Assembly (NCBI RefSeq): GCF_907177275.1
Contig: NZ_CAJSLV010000056.1
Location: 62,001-126,000, forward strand
Direction of reading: 5' to 3'
Origin: Actinacidiphila cocklensis
GTDB lineage: Bacteria; Actinomycetota; Actinomycetes; Streptomycetales; Streptomycetaceae
DNA length: 64,000 nt
This document shows, piece by piece, positions 33,916 through 42,769 of this stretch. How positions within the stretch are numbered: the stretch's first letter is position 1; every line of letters starts with the position of its first letter. The notes beneath the pieces are model-generated. The model was not told where the DNA came from and made no database searches. It saw nothing but the letters and a program-made list of their open reading frames with translations. Made by a program: the position numbers and the translations under genes.

Positions 33916-35615
33916 CGTCCGTGCCCACCGCCGTCCACGACGAGCAGCACATCCAGGCGCAGACCGAACCGCCCATCACCATGTTCGGCCCCGACTTCCC
34001 CTACGCCTACGACGACTTCCTCGCCCACCCCGCCGGGCTCGGCTCGGTGCCGCCCACCGAGCACGGCACCGAGGTCGCGGTGATCGGCGGCGGGCTGTCC
34101 GGCATCGTCACGGCGTACGAACTGCTCAAGATGGGCCTGCGGCCGGTCGTCTACGAGGCCGACCGGATCGGCGGGCGGCTGCGTACCGTCGGCTTCGACG
34201 GATGCGACCCCGAGCTGACCGCGGAACTGGGCGCGATGCGCTTCCCGCCGTCCTCCACGGCCTTCTGGCACTACGCGGACCTGGTGGGCCTGCACAGCAC
34301 GCCCTTCCCCAACCCGCTGGCGCCCTGCACCCCCTCCACGGTCGTCGACCTCAAGGGCGAGTCGCACTACGCCACCTCGGTGGACGACCTGCCCGAGGTC
34401 TACCACCAGGTCATGCACGCCTGGAACGCCTGCCTGGAGGACGGCGCCGACTTCTCCGCCATGCAGCGGGCGCTGCGCGAGCGGGACGTGCCCGAGATCC
34501 GGCGGATCTGGTCGGCGCTGGTCGAGAAGCTGGACAACCAGACCTTCTACGGCTTCCTGTGCGACTCGCCCGCCTTCAAGTCCTTCCGGCACCGGGAGAT
34601 CTTCGGGCAGGTCGGCTTCGGTACCGGCGGCTGGGACACCGACTTCCCCAACTCCATCCTGGAGATCCTGCGGGTCGTCTACACCGGCGCCGACGACGAC
34701 CACCGCGGCATCGACGGCGGCAGCCAGCAGCTCCCGCAGCGGCTGTGGGAGCGCGCACCGGACAAGGCCGTGCACTGGCCGCGCGGCACCTCGCTCTCCT
34801 CGCTGCACGGCGGCGAGCCGCGCCCCGCCGTCACCGGGCTGCACCGCACCGCGGGCAACCGGATCACCGTCACCGACGCCACCGGCGACATCCGCACCTA
34901 CAAGGCGGCGGTCTTCACCGCCCAGTCCTGGCTGCTGCTGTCGAAGATCGCCTGCGACGACGCGCTCTTCCCGATCGACCACTGGACGGCGATGGAGCGC
35001 ACGCACTACATGGAGTCGAGCAAGCTCTTCGTGCCCGTCGACCGGCCGTTCTGGCTCGACAAGGACCCGCGCACCGGCCGCGACACCCTGTCGATGACGC
35101 TCACCGACCGGATGACCCGCGGCACCTACCTGCTCGACGACGGCCCGGACCGGCCCGCCGCGATCTGCCTGTCGTACACCTGGTGCGACGACAGCCTCAA
35201 ATGGCTGCCGCTGAGCGCGCACGAGCGGATGGAGGTCATGCTCAAGTCGCTCGGCGAGGTCTACCCGGGCGTCGACATCAGGAAGCACGTCATCGGCAAC
35301 CCGGTGACCGTCTCGTGGGAGAACGAGCCCTGGTTCATGGGCGCGTTCAAGGCCAACCTGCCCGGCCACTACCGCTACCAGCGGCGGCTGTTCACCCACT
35401 TCGTGCAGGACGCGCTGCCCGCCGACCGGCGCGGGCTCTTCCTCGCGGGCGACGACATCTCCTGGACCGCGGGCTGGGCCGAGGGCGCGGTGCAGACCGC
35501 GCTGAACGCGGTGTGGGGCGTCATGCACCACCTCGGCGGCAGCACCGACCCGCTGAACCCGGGACCCGGCGACCGCTACGAGGAGATCGCGCCCGTCATG
35601 CTGCCCGAGGACTGA
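33912..35615 (+). CDS. Flavin amino-acid 2-monooxygenase / amine oxidase, IaaM-like
   Basis: 567 aa. FAD-binding VIGGGLSGIVTAYELLKMG (about residue 56) and VYEADRIGGRLRT. Along its length it shares motifs that I recall from tryptophan 2-monooxygenase IaaM: AELGAMRFPPSSTAFWHY, GFGTGGWDTDFPNSILEILR, SSKLFV..FW, SYTWCDDS, GAFKANLPGHYRYQRRLF and AGWAEGAVQTALN. Such enzymes convert tryptophan or phenylalanine to the acetamide, CO2 and water; plain L-amino-acid oxidase activity is the main alternative. ATG overlaps the amidase stop. Its end overlaps the opposite DUF5995 gene by 40 bp. Confidence 0.85.
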   Translation: MTSVPTAVHDEQHIQAQTEPPITMFGPDFPYAYDDFLAHPAGLGSVPPTEHGTEVAVIGGGLSGIVTAYELLKMGLRPVVYEADRIGGRLRTVGFDGCDPELTAELGAMRFPPSSTAFWHYADLVGLHSTPFPNPLAPCTPSTVVDLKGESHYATSVDDLPEVYHQVMHAWNACLEDGADFSAMQRALRERDVPEIRRIWSALVEKLDNQTFYGFLCDSPAFKSFRHREIFGQVGFGTGGWDTDFPNSILEILRVVYTGADDDHRGIDGGSQQLPQRLWERAPDKAVHWPRGTSLSSLHGGEPRPAVTGLHRTAGNRITVTDATGDIRTYKAAVFTAQSWLLLSKIACDDALFPIDHWTAMERTHYMESSKLFVPVDRPFWLDKDPRTGRDTLSMTLTDRMTRGTYLLDDGPDRPAAICLSYTWCDDSLKWLPLSAHERMEVMLKSLGEVYPGVDIRKHVIGNPVTVSWENEPWFMGAFKANLPGHYRYQRRLFTHFVQDALPADRRGLFLAGDDISWTAGWAEGAVQTALNAVWGVMHHLGGSTDPLNPGPGDRYEEIAPVMLPED

Positions 35616-36286
35616 CGCCCGCAGCCGACCGGCGTCAGCAGCAGCCGCCCGATCAGGCCGACACCCGCGTCGAGCCGGCTCACGCACTCGTCGCGGGCGT
35701 CGTCGGTCCCGCGCAGCGCCCACAGCAGCCGGGCCGCCGCCCACGCGGCGTCCCTGGCCCTGGCCAGCGACCACGAGCCGACCAGGTGCGTCAGCGGGTC
35801 GGCCGCCTCCAGCAGGTCGGGTCCGGGCATCAGCAGCTCCCGCACCTCCCCCTCGATCGCGGTCAACGCCTCGCCGACCCGGTCGAAGTCCGCTTCGAGG
35901 TCCTGCAGCGCGCGTCCGGTCTCCCGGCAGGTGTCCACCACCGCGAGCGCCAGGTCGTGGCCCACATGCGCGTTGATGCCGGCCAGCGCGAACTGCAGCG
36001 GCCTGATGCCCGGGTGGGCGCGCATCACGAACAGCGGGCGCCAGCAGGCCGGCGGGCGGCGGCCCGCCGCGTCGTCCGCCACCGCGGCCAGATACCGTCC
36101 CGCGAACCGCACGGCCAGCTCGCCGGCCGCCGCACGGTCCGCGAACTCCCCGGCGGCCAGCCGCCGCCGCACCTCCTCGGTCACCGCGGCATAGACCCGG
36201 TTGAAGACCGCGACGCCGTCGTCGTACGGCAGCACCTCGTCCACGCGCCGCATCCGGTCCAGGACACCGGCCACATCGATCACCAT
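35576..36286 (-). CDS. DUF5995 family protein
   Basis: 236 aa, mostly helical, soluble. Recognised by CWRPLFVMRAHPGIRPLQFALAGINAHVGHDLALAVVDTC, with conserved His residues spaced like a metalloprotein, and DPLTHLVGSWSLARARDAAW. Function unknown. The ATG at 36286 (MVIDVAGVLDRM) is more likely than the start 12 codons upstream. It converges with and overlaps the monooxygenase end, and is divergent from the XRE regulator. Confidence 0.78.
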   Translation of the reverse strand: MVIDVAGVLDRMRRVDEVLPYDDGVAVFNRVYAAVTEEVRRRLAAGEFADRAAAGELAVRFAGRYLAAVADDAAGRRPPACWRPLFVMRAHPGIRPLQFALAGINAHVGHDLALAVVDTCRETGRALQDLEADFDRVGEALTAIEGEVRELLMPGPDLLEAADPLTHLVGSWSLARARDAAWAAARLLWALRGTDDARDECVSRLDAGVGLIGRLLLTPVGCGRQSSGSMTGAISS

Positions 36287-36450
36287 GCGCCCCAGTGTCC
36301 CCACCCGCCGGTTGCGCGCCACGCGGCACGCCGGACCCGGCGGGCACGCCCGCCATGCGACCGGTTCCCCGGCCTCCCCGCCGACGCGCCGCGCTATCGG
36401 GGGAGTGGCACCGCCTGGATAGCCGGCCGCCGCGGCCGCATGCTGGAGGG

Positions 36451-37293
36451 GTGGACCGACCAGAACTCGCCGACTTCCTCCGCCGCAGCCGCGACCGGCT
36501 CAACCCCGCAGACGTGGGGCTGGGCGGCGGCGCCCGGCGCCGCACCCCGGGACTGCGCCGCGAGGAGGTGGCCCAGCTCGCCGGCATGTCCGTCGACTAC
36601 TACACCCGCCTCGAACAGGCCCGCGGCCCGCGCCCCTCCCGGCAGATGCTCGGCGCGCTCGCCCGCGCGCTGCGGCTGACCTCCGACGAGCGCGACCACG
36701 TCTTCCACCTGGCGGGCGAGGAGCCGCCGCGGGAGACCGGCGGCAGCGGCCACGTACGTCCTGGGCTGCTGCTGGTCCTGGACCGGCTGCACGACACGCC
36801 CGCCCAGGTGGTCAGCGACATCGGCGACATCCTCGTGCAGAACACCATGGCGTCCGCCCTGCTCGGCGACGTCTCGGCCCGCCCGCCCGAGATGCGCAAC
36901 TCCGTACGCCGCGCCTTCACCGAGCCCTCGGCGATGGACATCTTCCCGCCCGAGGACCACGAGACGCTGCTGCGCACCCATGTCGCCCACCTGCGCGCGG
37001 TCCTCGCCGCCCGCCCCGACGACCCGCGCGCCGCGAGCCTGGTCGCCGAGCTGCGGGCGCGCAGCGAACCGTTCGAACGGCTGTGGTCCGAACACAAGGT
37101 GGCCGTCCGGCGCTCCGACACCAAGCGCTTCAGGCACCCGGTGGTGGGAGACATGGAGCTCGACTGCGAGGTGCTGCTCAGCACCTGGCACGACCAGCGG
37201 CTGATCGTGTACACCGCCCGCCCCGGCACCGAGGCCTACGAGCGGCTGCAGCTCCTGCGCGTGGTCGGCCTGCAGGACCTGACGGTCGGTTGA
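36451..37293 (+). CDS. XRE-family regulator with MmyB-like ligand-binding domain
   Basis: 280 aa. N-terminal HTH (VDRPELADFLRRSRDRL...RRTPGLRREEVAQLAGMSVDYYTRLEQARG) and a C-terminal PAS-like MmyB domain (about residues 100-270, VLDRLHDTPAQVVSDIGDILVQN; RHPVVGDMELDCE). MmyB-type regulators often control a divergent neighbour, but the neighbour here is a DUF5995 gene. GTG chosen because the family starts MDRPELADFLR; CATGCT (36439-36444) could be a leaderless -10. GGAGGG is too close to be a normal ribosome site. Confidence 0.85.
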   Translation: MDRPELADFLRRSRDRLNPADVGLGGGARRRTPGLRREEVAQLAGMSVDYYTRLEQARGPRPSRQMLGALARALRLTSDERDHVFHLAGEEPPRETGGSGHVRPGLLLVLDRLHDTPAQVVSDIGDILVQNTMASALLGDVSARPPEMRNSVRRAFTEPSAMDIFPPEDHETLLRTHVAHLRAVLAARPDDPRAASLVAELRARSEPFERLWSEHKVAVRRSDTKRFRHPVVGDMELDCEVLLSTWHDQRLIVYTARPGTEAYERLQLLRVVGLQDLTVG

Positions 37294-37567
37294 GGTGCCG
37301 AAACCGGTCAACTCCTGCCAAGATCACGAGAGATGACGGCGCGCGCGTGCCATGGCGTAATCCCGCGGAATGAATTGCCCGTTCCGTGCTCCCCGGGAGG
37401 GCCGACGCGCCGGTAACGTAGTTCTCGGTTCGGCGGGCGCGATTCCCCCGTGCGCGTCCGCCGAACTCCCCCCACCTGCCGCGATGCGAACCTCCCGCGG
37501 CACCTTCACCCCCTGCGCCGACCGTGTGACCCACCGGCCGCGCGCGCCCGCCCCGCACACGACGGCC

Positions 37568-37737
37568 CTCAGGGCTGTCCCGTAATCCGCGGTGGACCAG
37601 CGGGCGGCGTCAGATGCGGTGCATCGCAAGGCGAAGGGTCGCCCTCATACCGGGTCGTATTCGGGCGAGCCCGGCAACGCAGCGAGGTGCCGTAGCTGTC
37701 GTCGCGCGCCCGCCGGGGATTGCGGGACAGCCCTGAG
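37568..37737. mobile_element. MITE-like element B with 20-bp-class terminal inverted repeats
   Basis: 170 bp. The ends, AGGGCTGTCCCGTAATCC (37571-37588) and its inverse (37717-37734), differ at one position; with flanking CTC/GAG the match extends to 21 bp. The core (37605-37680) matches element A. The innermost repeat AGGGCTGTCCCG resembles ends that I recall from IS5-type elements of Streptomyces, with low certainty. No coding capacity. Confidence 0.7.
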
Positions 37738-38023
37738 CGTGAACCGCACGATTCCGCGGCGGCGAGGAGCAGGTACAGGGTGCGCGGTACGGGCTGGACG
37801 GTGCACGGCGACGTCCGCTGCCCGCTGCCGGGGGCGGTGGTCCGTCCCGAACCGATCGCCGGCGGCGTCGTGGCGGGCATCGGCGACGTGACGCTGCGGA
37901 TCACCGACACCCGTCTCGCTGAGCGGCATCGCGCCCGGCGCGATCCTCGTCCTGGCCGGCTACCACGCACTGCACCTGGTGGCGCCGCCCCACCTGCGCG
38001 AAAAGGCGCCGGGCGGCGGGTGA
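37738..38023 (+). pseudogene. Possible gene remnant next to element B
   Basis: The 787-bp gap 37294-38080 has element B and then a stretch whose translation looks protein-like in two frames: VRPEPIAGGVVAGIGDVTLRITDT, then, after an apparent frameshift near 37915, SLSGIAPGAILVLAGYHALHL ending at TGA 38021-38023. There is no start or promoter. It may be the 3' remainder of a gene cut by the element, or coincidence. The part 37294-37567 shows nothing I can support. Confidence 0.25.
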
Positions 38024-38080
38024 CACCGGACCGGCTCCCACTCCGGTCGGGGCCACCCGCCGCCCGGCGGGCTCGGGGGA

Positions 38081-39295
38081 CTACTCGGCGGGGACGCCGG
38101 CCGGCGCGGGCGAGCCCGCCACCTTGACGGGGGCCGGCCTGACCACGCCCGCTCCCACCACCAGCCCCAGCGTCAGGACCGTGACCAGGCAGAAGGACGC
38201 CGTGAGCGACGTCGCCCCGGCGATCCCGCCGATCGCCGCCGGTGCGACGAGTCCCGAGGTGTAGGTGACGGTCGCGACGCCCGCGATGGCCTGGCTCGGA
38301 TTGGGCCCGCTGCGTCCGGCCGCAGCGAAGCACAGCGGCACCACCACGGATATACCCACGCCGATCAGCGCGAAGCCGGCGATCGCCGGAGCCGGCGCGT
38401 GCGCGAGCACCACCAGCAGCCCGCCGGCGGTCGCGACCACCCCGCCGGTCCTGATCGCGTTCACCGCGCCCAGCCGGCGTACCGCGAGGTCGCCCAGCAG
38501 CCGGGCGGTCGCCATCGTGCAGGAGAAGGCGGTGTACGCCAGCGCCGCGACGGCCGGCGAGGCGTTGGCGACGTCCCGCAGGTAGACCGCGCACCAGTCG
38601 GCGCTGCCGCCCTCGGCGAAGACCCCGCAGAAGCCGATCGCGCCGATCACCAGCGCCGCACGCGGCGGCAGCGCGAAGCGCGGCGGCGCGTCCTCGTCGG
38701 CCGCGGGGTGCAGGTCGGGCACCTTGGCGCACACCAGGAAGCCGAACACCACCAGGAAGGCGGCCACCGCACCGAGGTGGACGCGGCCGTCGAGCCCGGC
38801 GTGCGCGGCCGGCACGCCGATCGCGGCGCCGACCAGGGTGCCCACGCTCCACATCCCGTGCAGCCCGGACATGATCGACTTGCCCTTGTGCTCCTCGACC
38901 TCCAGACCGATGGCGTTCATCACCACGTCCGCCATGCCGGCGCTGCCGCCGAAGACCAGCAGCGACAGGCACAGCCACGGCAGGCCCGGCGCGAGCGCGG
39001 GCAGCGAGAGCGCCGCGCACCACAGCGCGAGCAGCAGCCGCATCGCGGTGCGCGAGCCGAGCTTGTGCATCAGCCGCCCGGCCAGCGGCATCGTCACCAT
39101 CGAGCCGATCGCTGGGCACACCAGCGCGATGCCCAACGCGCCCGCGCTGAGCCCGAGATGGTCCTTGATCCAGGGGATGCGGGTGGCGAACGTGCCCTGC
39201 ACCGCACCATGCACGGCAAAGATCGTGGCAATGGCCATATGGGCGGTACGGACCCTGGCGGGAGACCACCGTGCCCCGGGAGCGTTCGTCGTCAT
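38081..39295 (-). CDS. MFS transporter
   Basis: 404 aa with about 12 membrane helices. The usual MFS loop motif is seen as GRLMHKLGSRTAMR. It resembles the FucP/YbjJ-type branch (TRIPWIKDHLGLSAGALG; GMADVVMNAIGLEVEEHKGKSIMSGLHGMWSVG). Divergent from the ROK regulator with a shared operator, so it probably carries a sugar or sugar derivative. Confidence 0.88.
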   Translation of the reverse strand: MTTNAPGARWSPARVRTAHMAIATIFAVHGAVQGTFATRIPWIKDHLGLSAGALGIALVCPAIGSMVTMPLAGRLMHKLGSRTAMRLLLALWCAALSLPALAPGLPWLCLSLLVFGGSAGMADVVMNAIGLEVEEHKGKSIMSGLHGMWSVGTLVGAAIGVPAAHAGLDGRVHLGAVAAFLVVFGFLVCAKVPDLHPAADEDAPPRFALPPRAALVIGAIGFCGVFAEGGSADWCAVYLRDVANASPAVAALAYTAFSCTMATARLLGDLAVRRLGAVNAIRTGGVVATAGGLLVVLAHAPAPAIAGFALIGVGISVVVPLCFAAAGRSGPNPSQAIAGVATVTYTSGLVAPAAIGGIAGATSLTASFCLVTVLTLGLVVGAGVVRPAPVKVAGSPAPAGVPAE

Positions 39296-39303
39296 GGTGG
39301 GTA

Positions 39304-39330
39304 AACTATCAGGAAGCCTGCCTGAAAGTT
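39304..39330. promoter_or_regulatory. Palindromic operator between MFS and ROK genes
   Basis: AACTATCAGG (39304-39313) and CCTGAAAGTT (39321-39330) form a 10+7+10 inverted repeat with one mismatch in an AT-richer island. It is 9 bp from the MFS start and 42 bp from the ROK start. Sites of AACTTTCAGG type are known for Streptomyces ROK repressors. Confidence 0.65.
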
Positions 39331-39371
39331 AAGGCATCTGGGGCCACCGGCTTTCTGGGAGGATCGCCCGC

Positions 39372-40547
39372 ATGACCGTCACCCGCGCGCAGCCCGGCAG
39401 GAACGCGTCACCGCGTACGGCCAGGGCCATCAACGACCGGCTCGCCCTGCGCCTGCTCCAGGACGAAGGGCCGCTCACCGCCGCGCAGTTGAAGGAACTC
39501 ACCGGCATGTCCCGGCCCAGCGTCGCCGACCTCGTCGAACGCCTCCAGGACTCCGGCCTGATCGAGGTCGTCGGCGAGTCCGGAGCCGCCAGGCGCGGTC
39601 CCAACGCCCGGGTCTACGGCATCGTCGCCGACCGTGCGCACGTCGCCGGGCTCGACGTACGCGTCGACAGCATCGGTGTCGAGATCGCCGACCTCCTCGG
39701 CCGCACCGTGGCCAGGGCCGACCTGGCGGTCTCCACCGACGCCGATCCGGCCCGCACCATCGAGAGCGGCATCGGCCTGCTGCTCGGCGCGGTCGGCGAC
39801 CGGCCGCTGCACACCGTCGCCTTCGGCGCCCCCGGCCTGATCAACCCGGTCACCGGCCGGCTGAGCACCACCGGCGAACTCCCCGCCTGGCACGGCGACC
39901 TGGTGGACGAGGTACGCAACCGGCTCGGGGTGCCCGTCCTGCTGGAGAACGAGGTCAACCTCGCGGCCGTCGCCGAGCAGCGGGTCCGCGGCGCCGCCGC
40001 GGGCGACACCTTCGTGCTGCTCTGGATCGGCGGCGGCGTCGGCGCCGCCCTCGTCCTCGAAGGGCGCCTGCGGCGCGGCAACTCCGGCGGCGCCGGCGAG
40101 GTCGGCTTCCTGCCGATCTCCCTGACCGGGCGGCTGCCGACCTCCACCAACTGCGACGACGGCTTCCACGGGCTCGCCGGGAGCCGGGCCGTCTGCGACC
40201 TGGCCCGCGCGCACGGCCTGTCCGTCGACGGGTGCGACGCGGCCGCCGCGGCCGAGGCCGTGCGGGTCGGCACCCCCGCCTTCCTCGACGAGCTCGCCGC
40301 CAGGATCGCCGTCGGGGCGGCGGCCGTGTGCGCCGTGCTCGACCCCGGGCAGGTCGTCCTCGCCGGCGAGGTCGGCTCCGCCGGCGGGTCCGACCTCGCC
40401 TCGCGCGTCGCCGCCACCCTCTCCCGGCTCTCCCCGCTGCGCACCGAGGTGCGCCCCACCGCCGTACCCGGCGGCCCGATCCTGCGCGGTGCGGTGATCA
40501 CCGCGATGGACTCCGCCCAGAACGCCCTCTTCGCCCCCGCGGGGTGA
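39372..40547 (+). CDS. ROK-family transcriptional repressor
   Basis: 391 aa. N-terminal MarR-like winged HTH (NDRLALRLLQDEGPLTAAQLKELTGMSRPSVADLVERL) and a C-terminal ROK sugar-kinase-like domain. The ATP/sugar motif region (LGVPVLLENEVNLAA; WIGGGVGAALVLEG) is recognisable, but the canonical Cys-rich zinc motif CxCGxxGC is absent (PTSTNCDDGFHG), so it is a regulator, not a kinase. Likely represses the divergent MFS gene in response to a sugar. Confidence 0.88.
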   Translation: MTVTRAQPGRNASPRTARAINDRLALRLLQDEGPLTAAQLKELTGMSRPSVADLVERLQDSGLIEVVGESGAARRGPNARVYGIVADRAHVAGLDVRVDSIGVEIADLLGRTVARADLAVSTDADPARTIESGIGLLLGAVGDRPLHTVAFGAPGLINPVTGRLSTTGELPAWHGDLVDEVRNRLGVPVLLENEVNLAAVAEQRVRGAAAGDTFVLLWIGGGVGAALVLEGRLRRGNSGGAGEVGFLPISLTGRLPTSTNCDDGFHGLAGSRAVCDLARAHGLSVDGCDAAAAAEAVRVGTPAFLDELAARIAVGAAAVCAVLDPGQVVLAGEVGSAGGSDLASRVAATLSRLSPLRTEVRPTAVPGGPILRGAVITAMDSAQNALFAPAG

Positions 40548-40653
40548 CCTCCTTCCCGGGTGCCTGGACCCGGCGGCGGGGACGGGGAAGGCAGAACCCC
40601 CTGGAGCGCGGCGCGGAACTCGTGGCAGACTGGACCCCGTACCAGTGACGTTT

Positions 40654-40780
40654 GCGCACTCCGGGGTCGGTGTAATTCCGAACCGGCGGTTACAGTCCGC
40701 GACCCGTCCGCATCCAGCGGCCGGTTGACCAGGTGAAATTCCTGGACCGACGGTGAAAGTCCGGATGGGAGGCAGTGCGC
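40654..40780 (+). promoter_or_regulatory. FMN riboswitch (RFN element) upstream of ribD
   Basis: The signature blocks are present in order: GGGTCGG...TTCCGAACCGGCGGTTACAGTCCGCGACCC split as GTAATTCCGAACCGGCGG and AGTCCGCGACCC, then CCGGTTGACCAGGTGAAATT, GACGGTGAAAGTCCGGATGG. The closing stem is GCGCACT (40654-40660) with AGTGCGC (40774-40780). When FMN is bound it should reduce expression of the rib operon, in actinobacteria mainly by sequestering translation signals. The gap 40548-40905 contains nothing else recognisable. Confidence 0.93.
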
Positions 40781-40905
40781 GGCGGACGTTCACCACGGTG
40801 CGCCGCCATGGGACGGGCCGCTCAGGCCCGCGTGAACGCGGTGCGCCGGACGTGGGAGACGTCCGCTTGCCCCGGAGTCCGTGCCCGATGCGGCAGGAGG
40901 ACCCG

Positions 40906-42138
40906 GTGGCCACCACCAATGAGACCGACGCGATGCGCCGAGCGATCGCGCTGTCCGCGCGCGCCCTCGGCGCCACCGCCCCCAACCCCGTCGTCGGCTG
41001 TGTGATCCTCGACACGGCCGGCGCCGTCGTCGGCGAGGGCTGGCACCGCAAGGCCGGCGGCCCGCACGCCGAGGTGCACGCGCTGCGCGCCGCGGGCGAG
41101 GCGGCCCGCGGCGGTACCGCCGTGGTGACGCTGGAGCCGTGCAACCACACCGGCAGGACAGGCCCGTGCGCCCAGGCGCTGATCGAGGCGGGGGTCGCCC
41201 GGGTGGTGCACGCGGTGTCCGACCCGAGCCCGGCCGCGTCCGGCGGGGCGGCGACGCTGCGGGCGGCGGGCGTGGACGTCGAGAGCGGGCTGCTGGCGGA
41301 CGAGGCCGCGGCGGTCAACGTCGCGTGGCTGACGTCGGTCCGCCGCGGGCGCCCCTTCGTGCGCTGGAAGTACGCGGCCACGCTGGACGGCCGGATCGCC
41401 GCGGCCGACGGCAGCAGCCGCTGGATCACCTCGGCGGAGTCCCGCGCGGACGTGCACCGGCTGCGGGCGGAGGCGGACGCGGTGGTGGTCGGCTCCGGCA
41501 CGCTGCTGGCCGACGACCCGCACCTGGCGGTCCGCGGCGTCCCGGACGCGGTCCAGCCGCTCCGGGTGGTGGTGGACTCCCGGGCGCGGATCACGACGGC
41601 CGCCCGGGTGCTGGACGACGCGGCCCCGACCCTGATCGCGGTGTCCAAGGACGCGGACACCGGCCACCTCCCGGCGGTGGACGTCATCCGCCTCCCTTAC
41701 GCCCAGGAAGTGCTCCCGGCAGCCGGCATCGCCGAGGAGACCGCCCCCGTGGAACCGCCCCCGGCGACGGGTATCGCCGAGATCACCGCCCCCACCGAGC
41801 CGCCCGCCGCCCCCGTGCCCGCCCCGGCCCCCGCGGCCGTCGGCAGCGGCGCCGGGCTCGACGTGCACGCGCTCCTCGCGGAGCTGCACGCCCGCGGGGT
41901 CCGCTCCGTCCTCCTGGAGGGCGGGCCGACGCTCGCCGGCGCGTTCGTGGCCGCCGGGGCCGTCGACGCCGTCGTCGGCTACCTGGCACCGGCTCTGCTC
42001 GGCGCCGGAGCCACCGCGCTCGGCGACGCAGGAATCAGCACCATCGCGCAGGCGTTGCGGCTCGACGTGACCGATGTCGCCCGCCTCGGGCCCGACCTGC
42101 GTATCACCGCCGTCCCCACTGCTGCACAGGAGAAGTGA
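40906..42138 (+). CDS. ribD: Bifunctional pyrimidine deaminase/reductase RibD
   Basis: 410 aa. N-terminal deaminase (PHAEVHAL and LEPCNHTGRTGPC bind zinc) and C-terminal RibD-C reductase (WITSAESRADVHRLRAEADAVVVGSGTLLADDP; LLEGGPTLAGAF). Converts the GTP cyclohydrolase II product to the reduced amino-ribitylamino-uracil phosphate. GTG at 40906 with AGGAGG (40895-40900), 5 nt away; the frame is open back into the riboswitch. Odd feature: a Pro/Ala/Glu-rich insert (about residues 274-315) begins with a 15-residue tandem duplication. Confidence 0.93.
   Translation: MATTNETDAMRRAIALSARALGATAPNPVVGCVILDTAGAVVGEGWHRKAGGPHAEVHALRAAGEAARGGTAVVTLEPCNHTGRTGPCAQALIEAGVARVVHAVSDPSPAASGGAATLRAAGVDVESGLLADEAAAVNVAWLTSVRRGRPFVRWKYAATLDGRIAAADGSSRWITSAESRADVHRLRAEADAVVVGSGTLLADDPHLAVRGVPDAVQPLRVVVDSRARITTAARVLDDAAPTLIAVSKDADTGHLPAVDVIRLPYAQEVLPAAGIAEETAPVEPPPATGIAEITAPTEPPAAPVPAPAPAAVGSGAGLDVHALLAELHARGVRSVLLEGGPTLAGAFVAAGAVDAVVGYLAPALLGAGATALGDAGISTIAQALRLDVTDVARLGPDLRITAVPTAAQEK
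41725..41814 (+). repeat. 45-bp in-frame tandem duplication within ribD
   Basis: 41725-41769 (GIAEETAPVEPPPAT) and 41770-41814 (GIAEITAPTEPPAAP) encode related 15-residue units. A further Pro/Ala tract follows to about 41850. It interrupts the reductase domain at a loop. Confidence 0.75.
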
Positions 42139-42139
42139 C

Positions 42140-42769
42140 GTGTTCACCGGAATCGTCGAAGAACTGGGTGAGATCACCGCTGTCGAGGAGCAGTCCGAGG
42201 CCTCGCGCTTCACCGTGCGCGGCCCGGTCGTGACCGAGGGCGCCAAGCACGGCGACTCGATCGCGGTGAACGGTGTGTGCCTGACCGTGGTCGAGTTCGG
42301 CGACGGCGCCTTCACCGCCGACGTGATGGCCGAGACGCTGAAGCGGTCCAGCCTCGGCGCGCTGCGCCCCGGCTCGCGGGTCAACCTGGAGCGCCCGATG
42401 GCGCTCGGCGGGCGGCTCGGCGGGCACCTGGTGCAGGGCCACGTGGACGGCACCGGCACGGTCCTGGACCGCACGCCGGCCGAGCACTGGGAGATCGTGA
42501 AGATCTCGCTGCCCGCGGAGCTGACCCGCTACGTGGTGGAGAAGGGCTCGATCACCGTCGACGGCATCAGCCTGACCGTCGTGGAGGCCGCCGCCGACTA
42601 CTTCACCGTCAGCCTCATCCCGACCACCCTCGCGCTGACCACCCTCGGCCTCAAGGAGCCCGGCGACCCGGTGAACCTCGAAGTCGACGTCATCGCCAAG
42701 TACGTCGAGCGCATGCTCGGCGCGACGGCCGCACCCGGGTCCGATCCGACACCCCGGGACGCGCGATGA
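42140..42769 (+). CDS. ribE: Riboflavin synthase (alpha chain)
   Basis: 209 aa with two homologous lumazine-binding halves (MFTGIVEELGEI...VNGVCLTV and GHVDGTG...VDGISLTVV). Dismutates two 6,7-dimethyl-8-ribityllumazine into riboflavin and the diamine. GTG starts 1 nt after the ribD stop with AGGAGAAG upstream. The stop overlaps ribM (ATGA). Confidence 0.95.
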   Translation: MFTGIVEELGEITAVEEQSEASRFTVRGPVVTEGAKHGDSIAVNGVCLTVVEFGDGAFTADVMAETLKRSSLGALRPGSRVNLERPMALGGRLGGHLVQGHVDGTGTVLDRTPAEHWEIVKISLPAELTRYVVEKGSITVDGISLTVVEAAADYFTVSLIPTTLALTTLGLKEPGDPVNLEVDVIAKYVERMLGATAAPGSDPTPRDAR

